The notes under the pieces: generated by a model
Databases searched by the model: none
What the model saw: the letters and a program-made list of their open reading frames with translations, nothing else
What the model was told of the DNA's origin: nothing
Position numbers and translations under genes: made by a program
Assembly (NCBI RefSeq): GCF_023380025.1
Contig: NZ_CP097253.1
Location: 372,001 to 436,000, forward strand
Direction: 5' to 3'
Source: Sphingomonas glaciei
GTDB lineage: Bacteria; Pseudomonadota; Alphaproteobacteria; Sphingomonadales; Sphingomonadaceae
Length of the DNA: 64,000 nt
Shown here: in pieces, positions 56,553 to 64,000 of the stretch
Position numbering within the stretch: position 1 is the first letter of the stretch
Layout of the letters: every line of letters begins with the position of its first letter

Positions 56553-57319
56553 CGATTGGTGAAGCGGTCGGCAAGTGCCTGCAGCGACTTGTCATGCGTG
56601 AGGTCGAGGTGAAGCGGGGTGACCGAGACGTAGCCGTCGCCGATCGCCTCGAGATCGGTCTGGTGGCCCGGGGTCTCGATCGACGGGCCGAGCCCGAACC
56701 AGTAATAGGGGTAGCCGCGCGGATCGATGCGCTGGATGATCCGGGTCCGGCCGTAATCGCGGATGCCCTGCCGGACGACCTTTACCCCCTTCACCTCTTC
56801 AGGCGCGAGGGCGGGGAAGTTGACGTTGACCAGTGTGCCCGGGTCATGCGGAACTTGCAGCAATTGTTCGAGCACGCGCGGGGCCCAGTGGGCGGCGGCG
56901 GCGAACGGCACGGTGTCGCCCATCCCTTCGCGGGCATAGACCTGGCTGAGCGCGATGGAGCGCACGCCCGCCAGCGCACCCTCCATCGCGGCCGATACGG
57001 TGCCGCTATAGGTAACGTCCTCGGCGAGGTTCGCTCCGCGGTTGATTCCCGAGATGATCAGGTCGGGCCGCTGGTCGGGCATCAGGTGGAACAGGGCCAT
57101 CAGCACCGCATCGGTGGGCGTGCCCGCGACAGCGTAATGGCGCTCGCCGAGTCGGCGCAGGCGGACCGGACGGGTCAGGGTCAGCGAATGGCCGGTGCCC
57201 GATTGCTCCTCGGCCGGGGCGACGATCCACAGGTCGTCCGTGAAGGCGCTCGCCACCTCCTCCAGCAATTTCAGGCCCGAGGCGTTCACGCCGTCGTCGT
57301 TGGTGAGGAGGATGCGCAT
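56549..57319 (-). CDS. surE: 5'/3'-nucleotidase SurE
   Basis: 256-residue metal-dependent phosphatase on nucleoside monophosphates, a stationary-phase survival protein. MRILLTNDDGVNASGLKLLE carries the Asp-Asp metal motif, SGINRGANLAEDVTYSGTVS the Asn/Ser residues, and EEQSGTGHSLTLTRPVRL the conserved loop. ATG 57319 is preferred to TTG 57325. First gene of a surE-small membrane protein-ABC operon. The usual partner pcm and nlpD genes are absent here. Confidence 0.95.
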   Translation of the reverse strand: MRILLTNDDGVNASGLKLLEEVASAFTDDLWIVAPAEEQSGTGHSLTLTRPVRLRRLGERHYAVAGTPTDAVLMALFHLMPDQRPDLIISGINRGANLAEDVTYSGTVSAAMEGALAGVRSIALSQVYAREGMGDTVPFAAAAHWAPRVLEQLLQVPHDPGTLVNVNFPALAPEEVKGVKVVRQGIRDYGRTRIIQRIDPRGYPYYWFGLGPSIETPGHQTDLEAIGDGYVSVTPLHLDLTHDKSLQALADRFTNR

Positions 57320-57429
57320 GGCCAAGGCTATGCGCGAAGCCCTTGCCGCCCTGCAACCTACTGCCTGAAGAAGAAGGTTGCGTTATTTTGGCAACATGGT
57401 GCGGGAAAGGAGTTTCACCGCTTGTTCAG

Positions 57430-57460
57430 CCCTGCGCCGTTAAGTACAGGCGCCGCAGGG
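57430..57460 (+). promoter_or_regulatory. Leader hairpin in the surE-dksA intergenic region
   Basis: CCCTGC at 57430-57435 pairs with GCAGGG at 57455-57460, and GCC with GGC inside it around a two-base bulge. It falls in the 306-bp region upstream of dksA, which holds no other gene I can support. Confidence 0.35.
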
Positions 57461-57479
57461 GAATGAGATCGACTTTTGC

Positions 57480-57493
57480 GGAACTTAAGTTCC
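57480..57493. promoter_or_regulatory. Perfect 14-bp palindrome GGAACTTAAGTTCC upstream of dksA
   Basis: A perfect two-fold-symmetric 14-mer lies 132 bp before the dksA start in the surE-dksA divergent region. It has no adjacent T-tract and no loop, so a dimeric regulator site is more likely than a terminator. The regulator is not known. Confidence 0.45.
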
Positions 57494-57625
57494 AGAAAAG
57501 TCTAGTGATCGCCGCTTGTTGTACTGCGTTTGGGGCAGGGCCAAGCGGCGGGTGTGCTTTGGGTTGGTACCGGCGCGCCATGTTGGACATGCCGCCGGCT
57601 TTCCGACCCATTTGGGGAGGATGAG

Positions 57626-58087
57626 ATGGCTACCGCGCTTAGCGACGTCTACGACACACCAGAACCGTTCGACCGTATCATCCTTCCGGAGGGCTATCGC
57701 CCTGGCGACCAGGAAGAATTCATGGGGCCGATGCAGCGGGCCTACTTCCTTGGAAAGCTCCGGGCCTGGAAGGAAGCTATCGTCGAGGAAAGCCGGGCAA
57801 CCATGGCCCAGCTTCAAGTCGACACACTTCGTGAACCCGACATCGCCGATCGCGCGTCGAGCGAGACCGACTGGGGGATCGAGCTTCGCACCCGTGACCG
57901 CCAGCGCAAGCTGATCGCCAAGATCGACGCCGCCATTCGCCGCCTGTACGCGGGCGAATATGGCTATTGCGAAGTGACCGGCGAACCGATCGGCCTCGGC
58001 CGGCTGGAAGCCCGCCCGATCGCGACCATGACGCTGGAATCCCAGGAACGTCATGAACGAATCGAGAAGGTCAGCCGCGACGACTGA
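57626..58087 (+). CDS. dksA: RNA polymerase-binding transcription factor DksA
   Basis: 153-residue secondary-channel factor that, with ppGpp, tunes rRNA and stress transcription. MGPMQRAYFLGKLRAWKEAI begins the coiled coil; the tip region DIADRASSETDWGIELRTRD keeps the DxxDxA motif; the globular end is IRRLYAGEYGYCEVTGEPIG and LGRLEARPIATMTLESQERH. Of the four zinc-finger cysteines only the first (YGYC) remains, as in many alphaproteobacterial DksA proteins. ATG 57626 has GGGGAGG five bases upstream; the ATG at 57621 is out of frame. Confidence 0.95.
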   Translation: MATALSDVYDTPEPFDRIILPEGYRPGDQEEFMGPMQRAYFLGKLRAWKEAIVEESRATMAQLQVDTLREPDIADRASSETDWGIELRTRDRQRKLIAKIDAAIRRLYAGEYGYCEVTGEPIGLGRLEARPIATMTLESQERHERIEKVSRDD

Positions 58088-58093
58088 TGCCGC

Positions 58094-58170
58094 GTCGCCC
58101 CGGCGCCATGCCGGGGCCTCAGGCGAGCGGGCGATGCCTCACGACCGAGGCCCAGCTTGCGCCGGGACGA
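58094..58170. repeat. Palindromic intergenic repeat after dksA
   Basis: Starts GTCGCCCCGGCGCCATGCCG followed by GGGCCTCAGG and ends CCGAGGCCCAGCTTGCGCCG followed by GGACGA. It is the same family as 21321-21394. It fills the gap between the convergent dksA and DUF465 genes and could act as a transcription barrier in both directions. Confidence 0.85.
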
Positions 58171-58179
58171 AGCAGCCGA

Positions 58180-58344
58180 TCAATGCACCGTCAGGCCGAG
58201 CATCTCGTCCTTGAGGCGGAGTTTTTCTTTCTTGAGCTTGTGGAGAAGGATGTCGTCAGGGTTGGGCCGCCGCTCTTCTGCGTCTATCTGCGACTGGACA
58301 GCGGCATGCTTATTTTCGAGTGCCTCGACGTGAGCCTTTTCCAT
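58180..58344 (-). CDS. DUF465 (YdcH-like) small protein, 54 aa
   Basis: 54 residues: MEKAHVEALENKHAAVQSQI then DAEERRPNPDDILLHKLKKE and KLRLKDEMLGLTVH. The C-terminal LKKEKLRLKDEM is the DUF465/YdcH hallmark. A short coiled coil of unknown function is typical of the family. AAAGGGA lies ten bases before the start. Divergent from a paralogous gene at 58489. Confidence 0.85.
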   Translation of the reverse strand: MEKAHVEALENKHAAVQSQIDAEERRPNPDDILLHKLKKEKLRLKDEMLGLTVH

Positions 58345-58488
58345 CGTGCGTCATTCCCTTTCATTGGTGTGACAGCCAGGTGAGAAAACCATGAAACGAC
58401 CCGTTTGTCCCGTCCAATTTGCGCCACTGGCCGCGCCGAGCCCGCAATCCGCCGTGAACCGCATCCCCAATTCCGCGTCTAGCCGTCC

Positions 58489-58686
58489 ATGAACGACGAT
58501 CAGCCTACCAATCGCGTGGAGGCACTTCGCGCCGAACACCGCCAACTCGACGCTGAAATCGCGGCGCGGGTGGCGAGCGGCGACGAGGATCTGATGACGT
58601 TGGCCCGGCTCAAGAAGCGCAAGCTGCGTCTCAAGGACGAGCTGCAGATGCTTCACGATGCCGCCGTTCCGGACATCATCGCCTGA
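58489..58686 (+). CDS. DUF465 (YdcH-like) small protein, 65 aa
   Basis: 65 residues with the same signature, LARLKKRKLRLKDELQMLHD, preceded by EALRAEHRQLDAEIAARVAS. It is a paralogue of the gene on the other strand 144 bp away. Function unknown; the family forms small helical hairpins. The divergent arrangement suggests shared regulation. Confidence 0.85.
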   Translation: MNDDQPTNRVEALRAEHRQLDAEIAARVASGDEDLMTLARLKKRKLRLKDELQMLHDAAVPDIIA

Positions 58687-58788
58687 CTCGGCTGCCCGAC
58701 CTTCGCCGTCTCGGAACGGGACGAGAGGGAGCCAAGCTGGCCGCGCCGCTGTTCCCCATTGAGGCGAAAGCATTATGGTAGACAGATC

Positions 58789-59283
58789 ATGAAGGATGTT
58801 TCGAACCTCGAACCGGCTGGGGGAAGCCGGATCACGCCGCGCCTGGTGGAAACCCTCTATACGGAGGCGATGCTGCTGGCGGACGAGGCGCGAACCTATT
58901 TCGATATCGGCAGCCGCGCCGACCGCGACTTGCTCGAGCCCTTCGTTCGGGTCGGCTTCGCCTGCGAGTCGCTCAAGGTCACGACCCGGCTGATGCACAT
59001 CATCGCCTGGCTTCTGACCCAGCGCGCGGTCGAGACCGGGGAGCTTAGCGTTGCCTCGGGCCGGCGCCCGGAACGTCGCCTGGGTCACGCTGGTGCCAGC
59101 GACCCCTCGGTCGTCGAGCAGTTGCCGCCAGCCGCCCGGACTCTGATCTCAACCAGCATCGACCTTTATGAGCGGGTTCGCCGGCTCGACGAGGAACAGC
59201 TCAACGACCAGCCGGTGCCAAGCCCGGCGCGGGCATTGATGGGTCGGCTCGAACGCGACCTCATCTGGAACAGCAACCGCTGA
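58789..59283 (+). CDS. rcdA: RcdA-like (DUF1465) cell-cycle adaptor
   Basis: 164-residue DUF1465 protein, the family of Caulobacter RcdA, an adaptor helping ClpXP degrade CtrA and other substrates. LVETLYTEAMLLADEARTYF, VRVGFACESLKVTTRLMHII and AWLLTQRAVETGEL are in the helical core; the C-terminal part is charged (YERVRRLDEEQLNDQP). ATG 58789 (MKDVSNL) is used; there is no strong SD. Whether it acts on CtrA here is inference from the family. Confidence 0.85.
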   Translation: MKDVSNLEPAGGSRITPRLVETLYTEAMLLADEARTYFDIGSRADRDLLEPFVRVGFACESLKVTTRLMHIIAWLLTQRAVETGELSVASGRRPERRLGHAGASDPSVVEQLPPAARTLISTSIDLYERVRRLDEEQLNDQPVPSPARALMGRLERDLIWNSNR

Positions 59284-59301
59284 GCCGCTAGGGCTCGGCG
59301 G

Positions 59302-60447
59302 GTGACTCCAGCGCAAATCCTCCACCCCGGCCCGCGACTTCTGATCGGGCACGGCCGCGCGCCCGAAATTGCCGAACTGCTCCCCGACGGACCGGTGCTG
59401 CTGGTAACAGATGGCGCGGTGCGAGTGATGGGCCTGCTCGACCCGCTGGTCGAACAGCTGCAACGGAGCCGCGAAGTCATCCTGTTCGACGCGGTCGAGG
59501 CCGATCCCAGCAAGGCGACGTTGCTGGCCGCGGTCGAGGCCGGGCGATCCGCCGGCGCCACGTCGGTGATTGGCTTTGGCGGCGGAAGCCCGATGGATGT
59601 CGCCAAGCTGGCCGCCTACCTGCTCGGCTCGGGCGACGATCTCGACACGATCTGGGGTGTTGGCCTCGCCCGCGGGCAGCGCCTGCCGCTGGCACTGGTG
59701 CCGACGACCGCCGGGACCGGCTCGGAGGCGACGCCGGTCGCCATCATCACCGTCGAGGGCGCCGAGAAGCGCGGGGTCAATGCCGCGCCGCTGATCCCCG
59801 ACGTCGCCGTGCTCGATGCCGCGCTGACGCTGGGCAAGCCGCGCGCGCTGACCGCGGCGACGGGGGTGGACGCAATGGTCCACGCGATCGAGGCCTACAC
59901 CTCGGCCAAGTCTAAGAACCCGGTGTCCGACATGCAGGCGCGCGAAGCGCTGCGGCTGCTGTCGGCCAACCTGCTGACGGTCTGCGAGGAGCCGAGCAAT
60001 ATTGCGTCGCGCGAAGCGATGCTGGTCGGGGCGCACCTTGCCGGGCTGGCCTTCGCCAATGCGCCGGTCGCGGGTGTCCATGCGCTGGCCTATCCGCTGG
60101 GTGGGATCCATCATCTCGCGCACGGCCTCAGTAATGCGCTGATGCTGCGCCCGGTGCTGTCATTCAATGCCGAAGCCGCGCGTGAGCCCTATGCCGAGCT
60201 GGCCGCGATCCTCGATCCGTCGGCAGCTTCGCTTGGGTCGCAGGCCGCCGCGGCCCGGCTGGTCGAGCGCTTGGAAGAGATGGTCCTCGCCACCGGGCTC
60301 AAGCCGCGGCTGCGCGACCACGGGATCGCGCGCGACGAAGCGCCAATGCTGGCGCGCGAGGCGATGAAGCAGACCCGCCTGCTGGTGAACAACCCGATCG
60401 AGATCACCGAGGAGGACGCCCGGCGCCTGTACGAGGTCGCCTGGTGA
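59302..60447 (+). CDS. Iron-containing alcohol dehydrogenase
   Basis: 381-residue group III ADH. GFGGGSPMDVAKLAAYLLGS and LALVPTTAGTGSEATPVAII bind NAD(P); GVDAMVHAIEAYTSAKSKNP and HALAYPLGGIHHLAHGLSNA supply the metal-binding Asp/His set. The substrate could be an alcohol or maleylacetate-like compound. The start is GTG 59302, 18 bp after rcdA. The stop overlaps the thioesterase start by four bases (GTGA). Confidence 0.9.
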   Translation: MTPAQILHPGPRLLIGHGRAPEIAELLPDGPVLLVTDGAVRVMGLLDPLVEQLQRSREVILFDAVEADPSKATLLAAVEAGRSAGATSVIGFGGGSPMDVAKLAAYLLGSGDDLDTIWGVGLARGQRLPLALVPTTAGTGSEATPVAIITVEGAEKRGVNAAPLIPDVAVLDAALTLGKPRALTAATGVDAMVHAIEAYTSAKSKNPVSDMQAREALRLLSANLLTVCEEPSNIASREAMLVGAHLAGLAFANAPVAGVHALAYPLGGIHHLAHGLSNALMLRPVLSFNAEAAREPYAELAAILDPSAASLGSQAAAARLVERLEEMVLATGLKPRLRDHGIARDEAPMLAREAMKQTRLLVNNPIEITEEDARRLYEVAW

Positions 60448-60872
60448 GTCGCCCGGTCCCGCCAGGCCGCGATGCCTTCCGGCGGTGGCACGACGTCACC
60501 CTGCGCTGGGCCGACAATGACGCCTACGGGCACGTCAACAACACGGTCTACTACCAGTGGTTCGACAGCGCGGTGAACGCCCTCCTGGTTGGCGAGGGCC
60601 TGCTCGACATCGCTGCCGGCGACCCGATCTGCCTGGTGGTCGGCACCTCGTGCGACTATTTCGCGCCGCTCAGCTTTCCGGGCAAGGTGGAGGTGGGGCT
60701 GGCGGTGACCGAACTGGGTCGCTCCAGCGTCCGCTACCGGTTGGGGGTGTTTTCAAAGGGTGCTGAGGAAACGGCGGCGGCAGGATCGTTCATCCACGTC
60801 GCGGTCAGCCGGGCCGAACGCCGCCCGGTGCCGTGGCCCGACCAGTGGCGCAAGGTACTGGAACGGGTCTGA
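60444..60872 (+). CDS. Acyl-CoA thioesterase (4HBT hotdog family)
   Basis: 142-residue hotdog-fold hydrolase. LRWADNDAYGHVNNTVYYQW contains the catalytic Asp of the 4-hydroxybenzoyl-CoA thioesterase group; VVGTSCDYFAPLSFPGKVEV and AAGSFIHVAVSRAERRPVPW are typical. It hydrolyses an acyl-CoA of unknown chain. The GTG start overlaps the ADH stop (GTGA), so the pair is translationally coupled and converges on the nitronate monooxygenase gene. Confidence 0.92.
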   Translation: MSRPVPPGRDAFRRWHDVTLRWADNDAYGHVNNTVYYQWFDSAVNALLVGEGLLDIAAGDPICLVVGTSCDYFAPLSFPGKVEVGLAVTELGRSSVRYRLGVFSKGAEETAAAGSFIHVAVSRAERRPVPWPDQWRKVLERV

Positions 60873-60876
60873 GCGC

Positions 60877-61830
60877 CTAGCCGCAGACCCGCGCCTTGGC
60901 CGCGCGATATTCCTCGGTCCACCGCGCGACCAAATCGCCCGCCGGCTGCACCCGGTCGACCGCGCCGATGCCCTGGCCCGATCCCCAGATGTCCTTCCAG
61001 GCTTTCGCCCCCGCCGCCCCGCCGAAGCTCATCGCCTCAGGAGAGCTTTCGGGCAGGTTGTCGGGATCGAGGCCAGCCTGCTCGATCGAGGCGCGCAGAT
61101 AGTTGCCGTGGACCCCGGTAAACAGGCTCGAATAGATGATGTCCTTTGCCGAGCCTTCGACGATGCCCTGCTTGTAGCCGTCGCTGGCGCGCGCTTCGTC
61201 GGTCGCGATGAAGGGCGAGCCGATGTAGGCGACGTCGGCGCCCATCGCCTGCGCGGCGAGGATCGCCCCGCCGTTGGCGATCGAGCCCGACAGCGCCAGC
61301 GGGCCGTCGAACCAGCTCCTGATCTCCTGAACCAAGGCGAACGGGGACCAGCGCCCGGCATGCCCGCCGGCCCCCGCCGCCACCGCAATCAGCCCGTCGG
61401 CACCCTTTTCGATCGCCTTGCGGGCGAAGCGGTCGTCGATCACGTCGTGGAGGGTGATTCCGCCCCAGCCGTGAACCGCCTTGTTGAGTTCCTCGCGCGC
61501 GCCGAGCGAGGTGATGACGATGGGCACCTTCCATTTGGCGCAGGTCGCCATATCCTCTTCGAAGCGGGTATTTGAACGGTGAACGATCTGGTTCACCGCG
61601 AACGGCGCGGCCGGTGCGTCGGGGTTGGCACGATCGTGATCGGCCAGCGCCTCGCCAATCTCATGCAGCCATTCGTCGAGTTGGCTTTGCGGGCGGGCGT
61701 TGAGCGCCGGGAAGCTGCCCACCACCCCCGCCTTGCACTGCGCGATGACCAGTGCGGGCGTGGAAACGATGAACAGCGGCGCGCCGATCACGGGCAGGCG
61801 AAGCGGCGCGAAAACGGGCGGCAGTGACAT
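60877..61830 (-). CDS. Nitronate monooxygenase-like FMN enzyme
   Basis: 317-residue TIM-barrel flavoprotein of the nitronate monooxygenase (2-nitropropane dioxygenase) family. PVIGAPLFIVSTPALVIAQC, GVVGSFPALNARPQSQLDEW, AVAAGAGGHAGRWSPFALVQ and GSIANGGAILAAQAMGADVA are typical FMN-site segments, and GSPFIATDEARASDGYKQGI follows. In many members the true substrate is a metabolic by-product such as propionate 3-nitronate. ATG 61830 has GGGGGA five bases upstream; the reading from 61893 is discounted. Confidence 0.88.
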   Translation of the reverse strand: MSLPPVFAPLRLPVIGAPLFIVSTPALVIAQCKAGVVGSFPALNARPQSQLDEWLHEIGEALADHDRANPDAPAAPFAVNQIVHRSNTRFEEDMATCAKWKVPIVITSLGAREELNKAVHGWGGITLHDVIDDRFARKAIEKGADGLIAVAAGAGGHAGRWSPFALVQEIRSWFDGPLALSGSIANGGAILAAQAMGADVAYIGSPFIATDEARASDGYKQGIVEGSAKDIIYSSLFTGVHGNYLRASIEQAGLDPDNLPESSPEAMSFGGAAGAKAWKDIWGSGQGIGAVDRVQPAGDLVARWTEEYRAAKARVCG

Positions 61831-61970
61831 GAATTCCCCCGGCAGTGCAGAAATGCTCCGCCAAGCGCTAGGTCCGCCCGCAGGCTGGTGCAAGCCTACC
61901 CTTTGCGACGTTTGCCAATCGTTCGGGCGCTCGGCTATGATGCCGGCAGGCCGTGAAAGACCGCTGCAGG

Positions 61971-64000
61971 ATGGATGCCCCGACGACTCCTGGGACTGAG
62001 CGGTTGCCGCCGGCCCTGTGGCGAGACCTTGCCGATCAGCTTCCGCAGCTGACCTGGATCACGGATGGCGAAGGCCAGGCGGTCTGGTTCAACAAGCGCT
62101 CCGTCGATTTCCTCGGTGTACCGCTAAAATCCTTGCTGGGCAGCGGATGGGGCGCTTCGATCCACCCCGATGCGCTGCCCCGGGTCCTTGCGGCGTGGCG
62201 GCAGGCGGTGGAGAGCGGCACCAGCTTCGAATGCCATTATCCGCTGCGGGGCCACGATGGCCGCTTTCGCGACTTCCTCGCCCGTGCCGAGCCGCATCGC
62301 GAGCCGGATGGCCGGATCAGCTATTGGTTCGGTACCAGTACCGATGTCACCGACCAGCGCGCGACCGAGGAGGAGGCCCGCGCGGCCGCCGAGGAGCTGG
62401 AGGCGATCTATGCCACCGCGCCGATAGGGCTGACGATCCTCGACCGCGACATGCGCTTCGTCCGGATCAACGAGCGGCTGGCGGAGACCAACGGCAAGCC
62501 GGTCGCCGAGCACCTTGGCCGAAGCGTCCGCGAGGTCCTTCCCGACCTTGCCGACCAGGCCGAGGATGCGCTTCGCCGGGTGTTCGCAGGCGAGGAATTG
62601 AGCGGCCTCGAGATCAGCGGCGAGACCCCGGCCCAGCCCGGCGTTGTGCGGACCTGGCGCGAGAATTGGTTTCCGATCCGTGCCGCCAGCGGCGAGATCA
62701 CCGGTGCCGCTATCTCGGCGGAGGAAATCACGGCGGCGAAGGACGCCGAACTCGCTCTGGCACGCTCCGAAGCGCAGTTCAGGACCCTCGCCGACGCGCT
62801 TCCCGGAATCCTGTTCATCACCGCCGCGGAGGGCGGCAACAGCTACGTCAACGACACCTTCGCCAAATATACCGGCCTGCCGAAGGACAAGCTGCTCGGC
62901 ACCGGCTGGACCGCCGCGCTTCATCCCGACGACCTCGGTCGCGTATGGGACTCGTGGAACGAGGCCGTCCGTAACGACAGCCGCTTCGACACCGAATATC
63001 GCATCCGCCGCCACGACGGCGACTATCGCTGGCAGGCCGTTAGCGCTCTTCGCGTTGACCTGCACGATGAAGGGCCCGAGCGGCGCTGGGTCGGGACCTG
63101 CATCGACATCCACGATCGCAAGCTGGTCGAGCAGGAGGTGCAGGAGGCCGAGGCCCGCTATCGCGCAGTGTTCGAGCAGGCCGGGGTCGGGGTGGCGCGC
63201 GTTTCTCCTGACGGCGTCTTCCTCGAGGTTAATGATCGCTATTGCCAGATCGTCCGGCGCAGCCGCGAGGATTTCCTCGGGTCAAGTTGGCAGCAGATCA
63301 CCCATCCTGACGATCTTGAAGCCGACCGTTCGAAGGCCGACGCCATGCGTCGTGGCGAGATCGGCGGCTATTCGGTCGAGAAGCGCTATCTTGCGCCGGA
63401 CGGGAGCGACACCTGGATCAATCTGACGGTGGGTGCCGAGTATGACGAGAAGGGGCAGTTGCTGTTCTTCATCCCGATCGTCGAAGATATCGGAGCTCGC
63501 AAGGCGGTCGAGGCGGCGCTGCGATCGAAGGAGGAGCGCTACCGGGCGCTGTTCGAATCGATGGAGCAGGGCTTCTGCACTATCCAGGTCACCTTCGACG
63601 ACGCGCAGAACCCGATCGACTATCGTTTCACCGAACTCAATCCAGCCTTCAGCCGCCACACCGGTCTTACCCCTGACGTCCTCAACCGCTCGGTTCGCGA
63701 GGCTGTCCCGGGCCTCGAGCAAAGCTGGTTCGAACGCTATGGCAACATCGCCCGAACCGGCCAGCACGAGCGCTTCGTCGAACATTCCGAAGCGCTCGGT
63801 CGCTGGTTCGAAGTCTATGCCTTTCCGATCGGCGACAGGTCCGAGAACAATGTCGCCATACTGTTCAGCGATGTCACCGAGCGGGTCGAACAGGAGAAAG
63901 CCCTCCGTCAGAGCGAACAGGAACTTCGGCTGCGACTGAACGCCATCCCGCAGATGGTGTGGTCGACCTTGCCCGACGGCTATCACGATTTCTACAACGA
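61971..64000 (+). CDS. Multi-PAS sensor protein (3' partial)
   Basis: At least 676 residues, still open at the window end. It is built from tandem PAS domains: PAS1 about 20-130 (LTWITDGEGQAVWFNKRSVD), PAS2 about 145-265 (TAPIGLTILDRDMRFVRINE), PAS3 about 267-395 (ADALPGILFITAAEGGNSYV), PAS4 about 398-512 (FEQAGVGVARVSPDGVFLEV), PAS5 about 520-640 (FESMEQGFCTIQVTFDDAQN), and PAS6 beginning about 650 (LNAIPQMVWSTLPDGYHDFY). No signal peptide or membrane segment is seen, so it is probably cytosolic. The output domain lies beyond the window; a histidine kinase is most common. GTG 61953 is an alternative start. Confidence 0.85.
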   Translation, partial: MDAPTTPGTERLPPALWRDLADQLPQLTWITDGEGQAVWFNKRSVDFLGVPLKSLLGSGWGASIHPDALPRVLAAWRQAVESGTSFECHYPLRGHDGRFRDFLARAEPHREPDGRISYWFGTSTDVTDQRATEEEARAAAEELEAIYATAPIGLTILDRDMRFVRINERLAETNGKPVAEHLGRSVREVLPDLADQAEDALRRVFAGEELSGLEISGETPAQPGVVRTWRENWFPIRAASGEITGAAISAEEITAAKDAELALARSEAQFRTLADALPGILFITAAEGGNSYVNDTFAKYTGLPKDKLLGTGWTAALHPDDLGRVWDSWNEAVRNDSRFDTEYRIRRHDGDYRWQAVSALRVDLHDEGPERRWVGTCIDIHDRKLVEQEVQEAEARYRAVFEQAGVGVARVSPDGVFLEVNDRYCQIVRRSREDFLGSSWQQITHPDDLEADRSKADAMRRGEIGGYSVEKRYLAPDGSDTWINLTVGAEYDEKGQLLFFIPIVEDIGARKAVEAALRSKEERYRALFESMEQGFCTIQVTFDDAQNPIDYRFTELNPAFSRHTGLTPDVLNRSVREAVPGLEQSWFERYGNIARTGQHERFVEHSEALGRWFEVYAFPIGDRSENNVAILFSDVTERVEQEKALRQSEQELRLRLNAIPQMVWSTLPDGYHDFYN

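Noticed and set aside
57480..57493. The dksA-upstream palindrome as an EcfG promoter because it begins with GGAAC
   Set aside because: No CGTT-like -10 is found 16 or 17 bases away on either strand.
57621..57625. ATG at 57621 as the dksA start
   Set aside because: It is in another frame and only one base from the SD; the DksA frame starts at 57626.

Overview
This is a high-GC, gene-dense chromosomal window from an alphaproteobacterium, most likely a sphingomonad (Sphingomonadaceae or Sphingomicrobium-like). Four things point there: the alphaproteobacterial F1 operon order (atpHAGDC) with a very short epsilon subunit, an RcdA/DUF1465 gene, PhaR, and GGAAC-N16/17-CGTY promoters of the EcfG general-stress type. 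The same palindromic intergenic repeat families occur several times. No phage, insertion sequence, CRISPR array or rRNA was seen. There is one tRNA (Arg, anticodon CCG).

Layout. 0-5 kb: end of recA with its terminator, a SIMPL-domain secreted protein, an aldehyde dehydrogenase and a lone CpaF-type secretion ATPase. 5-10 kb: the F1 ATP synthase operon on the minus strand, with palindromic repeats between cistrons. 10-14.3 kb: DNA repair (Ada and an FeS photolyase) around a sulfotransferase. 14.5-20 kb: a CAP-domain protein, two tandem paralogous HEXXH metallopeptidase-like proteins, and PriA. 20-28 kb: PaaABC and PaaE (no PaaD), an aromatic aminotransferase, a fused 2-oxoacid dehydrogenase E1 and an E2. 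Together these could take phenylalanine to phenylacetyl-CoA and on to its epoxide. 28-37 kb: a stress-flavoured block with three EcfG-type promoters (SRPBCC/ADH/SDR operon, AI-2E-type permease, histone-tail-like protein), an orphan lasso-B2-like protease, an aldo/keto reductase, tRNA-Arg, a short PhaC-like protein head-to-head with PhaR, and a small transcription unit carrying a 15-nt perfect complement to the 16S rRNA 3' end. 37-40 kb: glmU-glmS. 40-56.5 kb: a polysaccharide/glycolipid region with an EpsG-like polymerase, a UbiA-like protein with its HAD partner, three glycosyltransferases, UDP-xylose, UDP-glucuronate and UDP-galacturonate synthesis, a flippase, methyltransferases, a glutamine amidotransferase and an ABC exporter. 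56.5-64 kb: SurE, DksA, two divergent DUF465 genes, RcdA, an Fe-type alcohol dehydrogenase with a thioesterase, a nitronate monooxygenase-like protein, and the start of a multi-PAS sensor cut by the window end.

The points most worth a second look are the anti-Shine-Dalgarno-matching mini-gene at 35.7-35.9 kb, the palindromic repeat translated in frame within the E2 linker, the compact phenylalanine-to-epoxyphenylacetyl-CoA gene set, the overlapping GT4/HAD/UbiA/small-ORF/EpsG operon, and the start-codon overlap between phaR and the PhaC-like gene.
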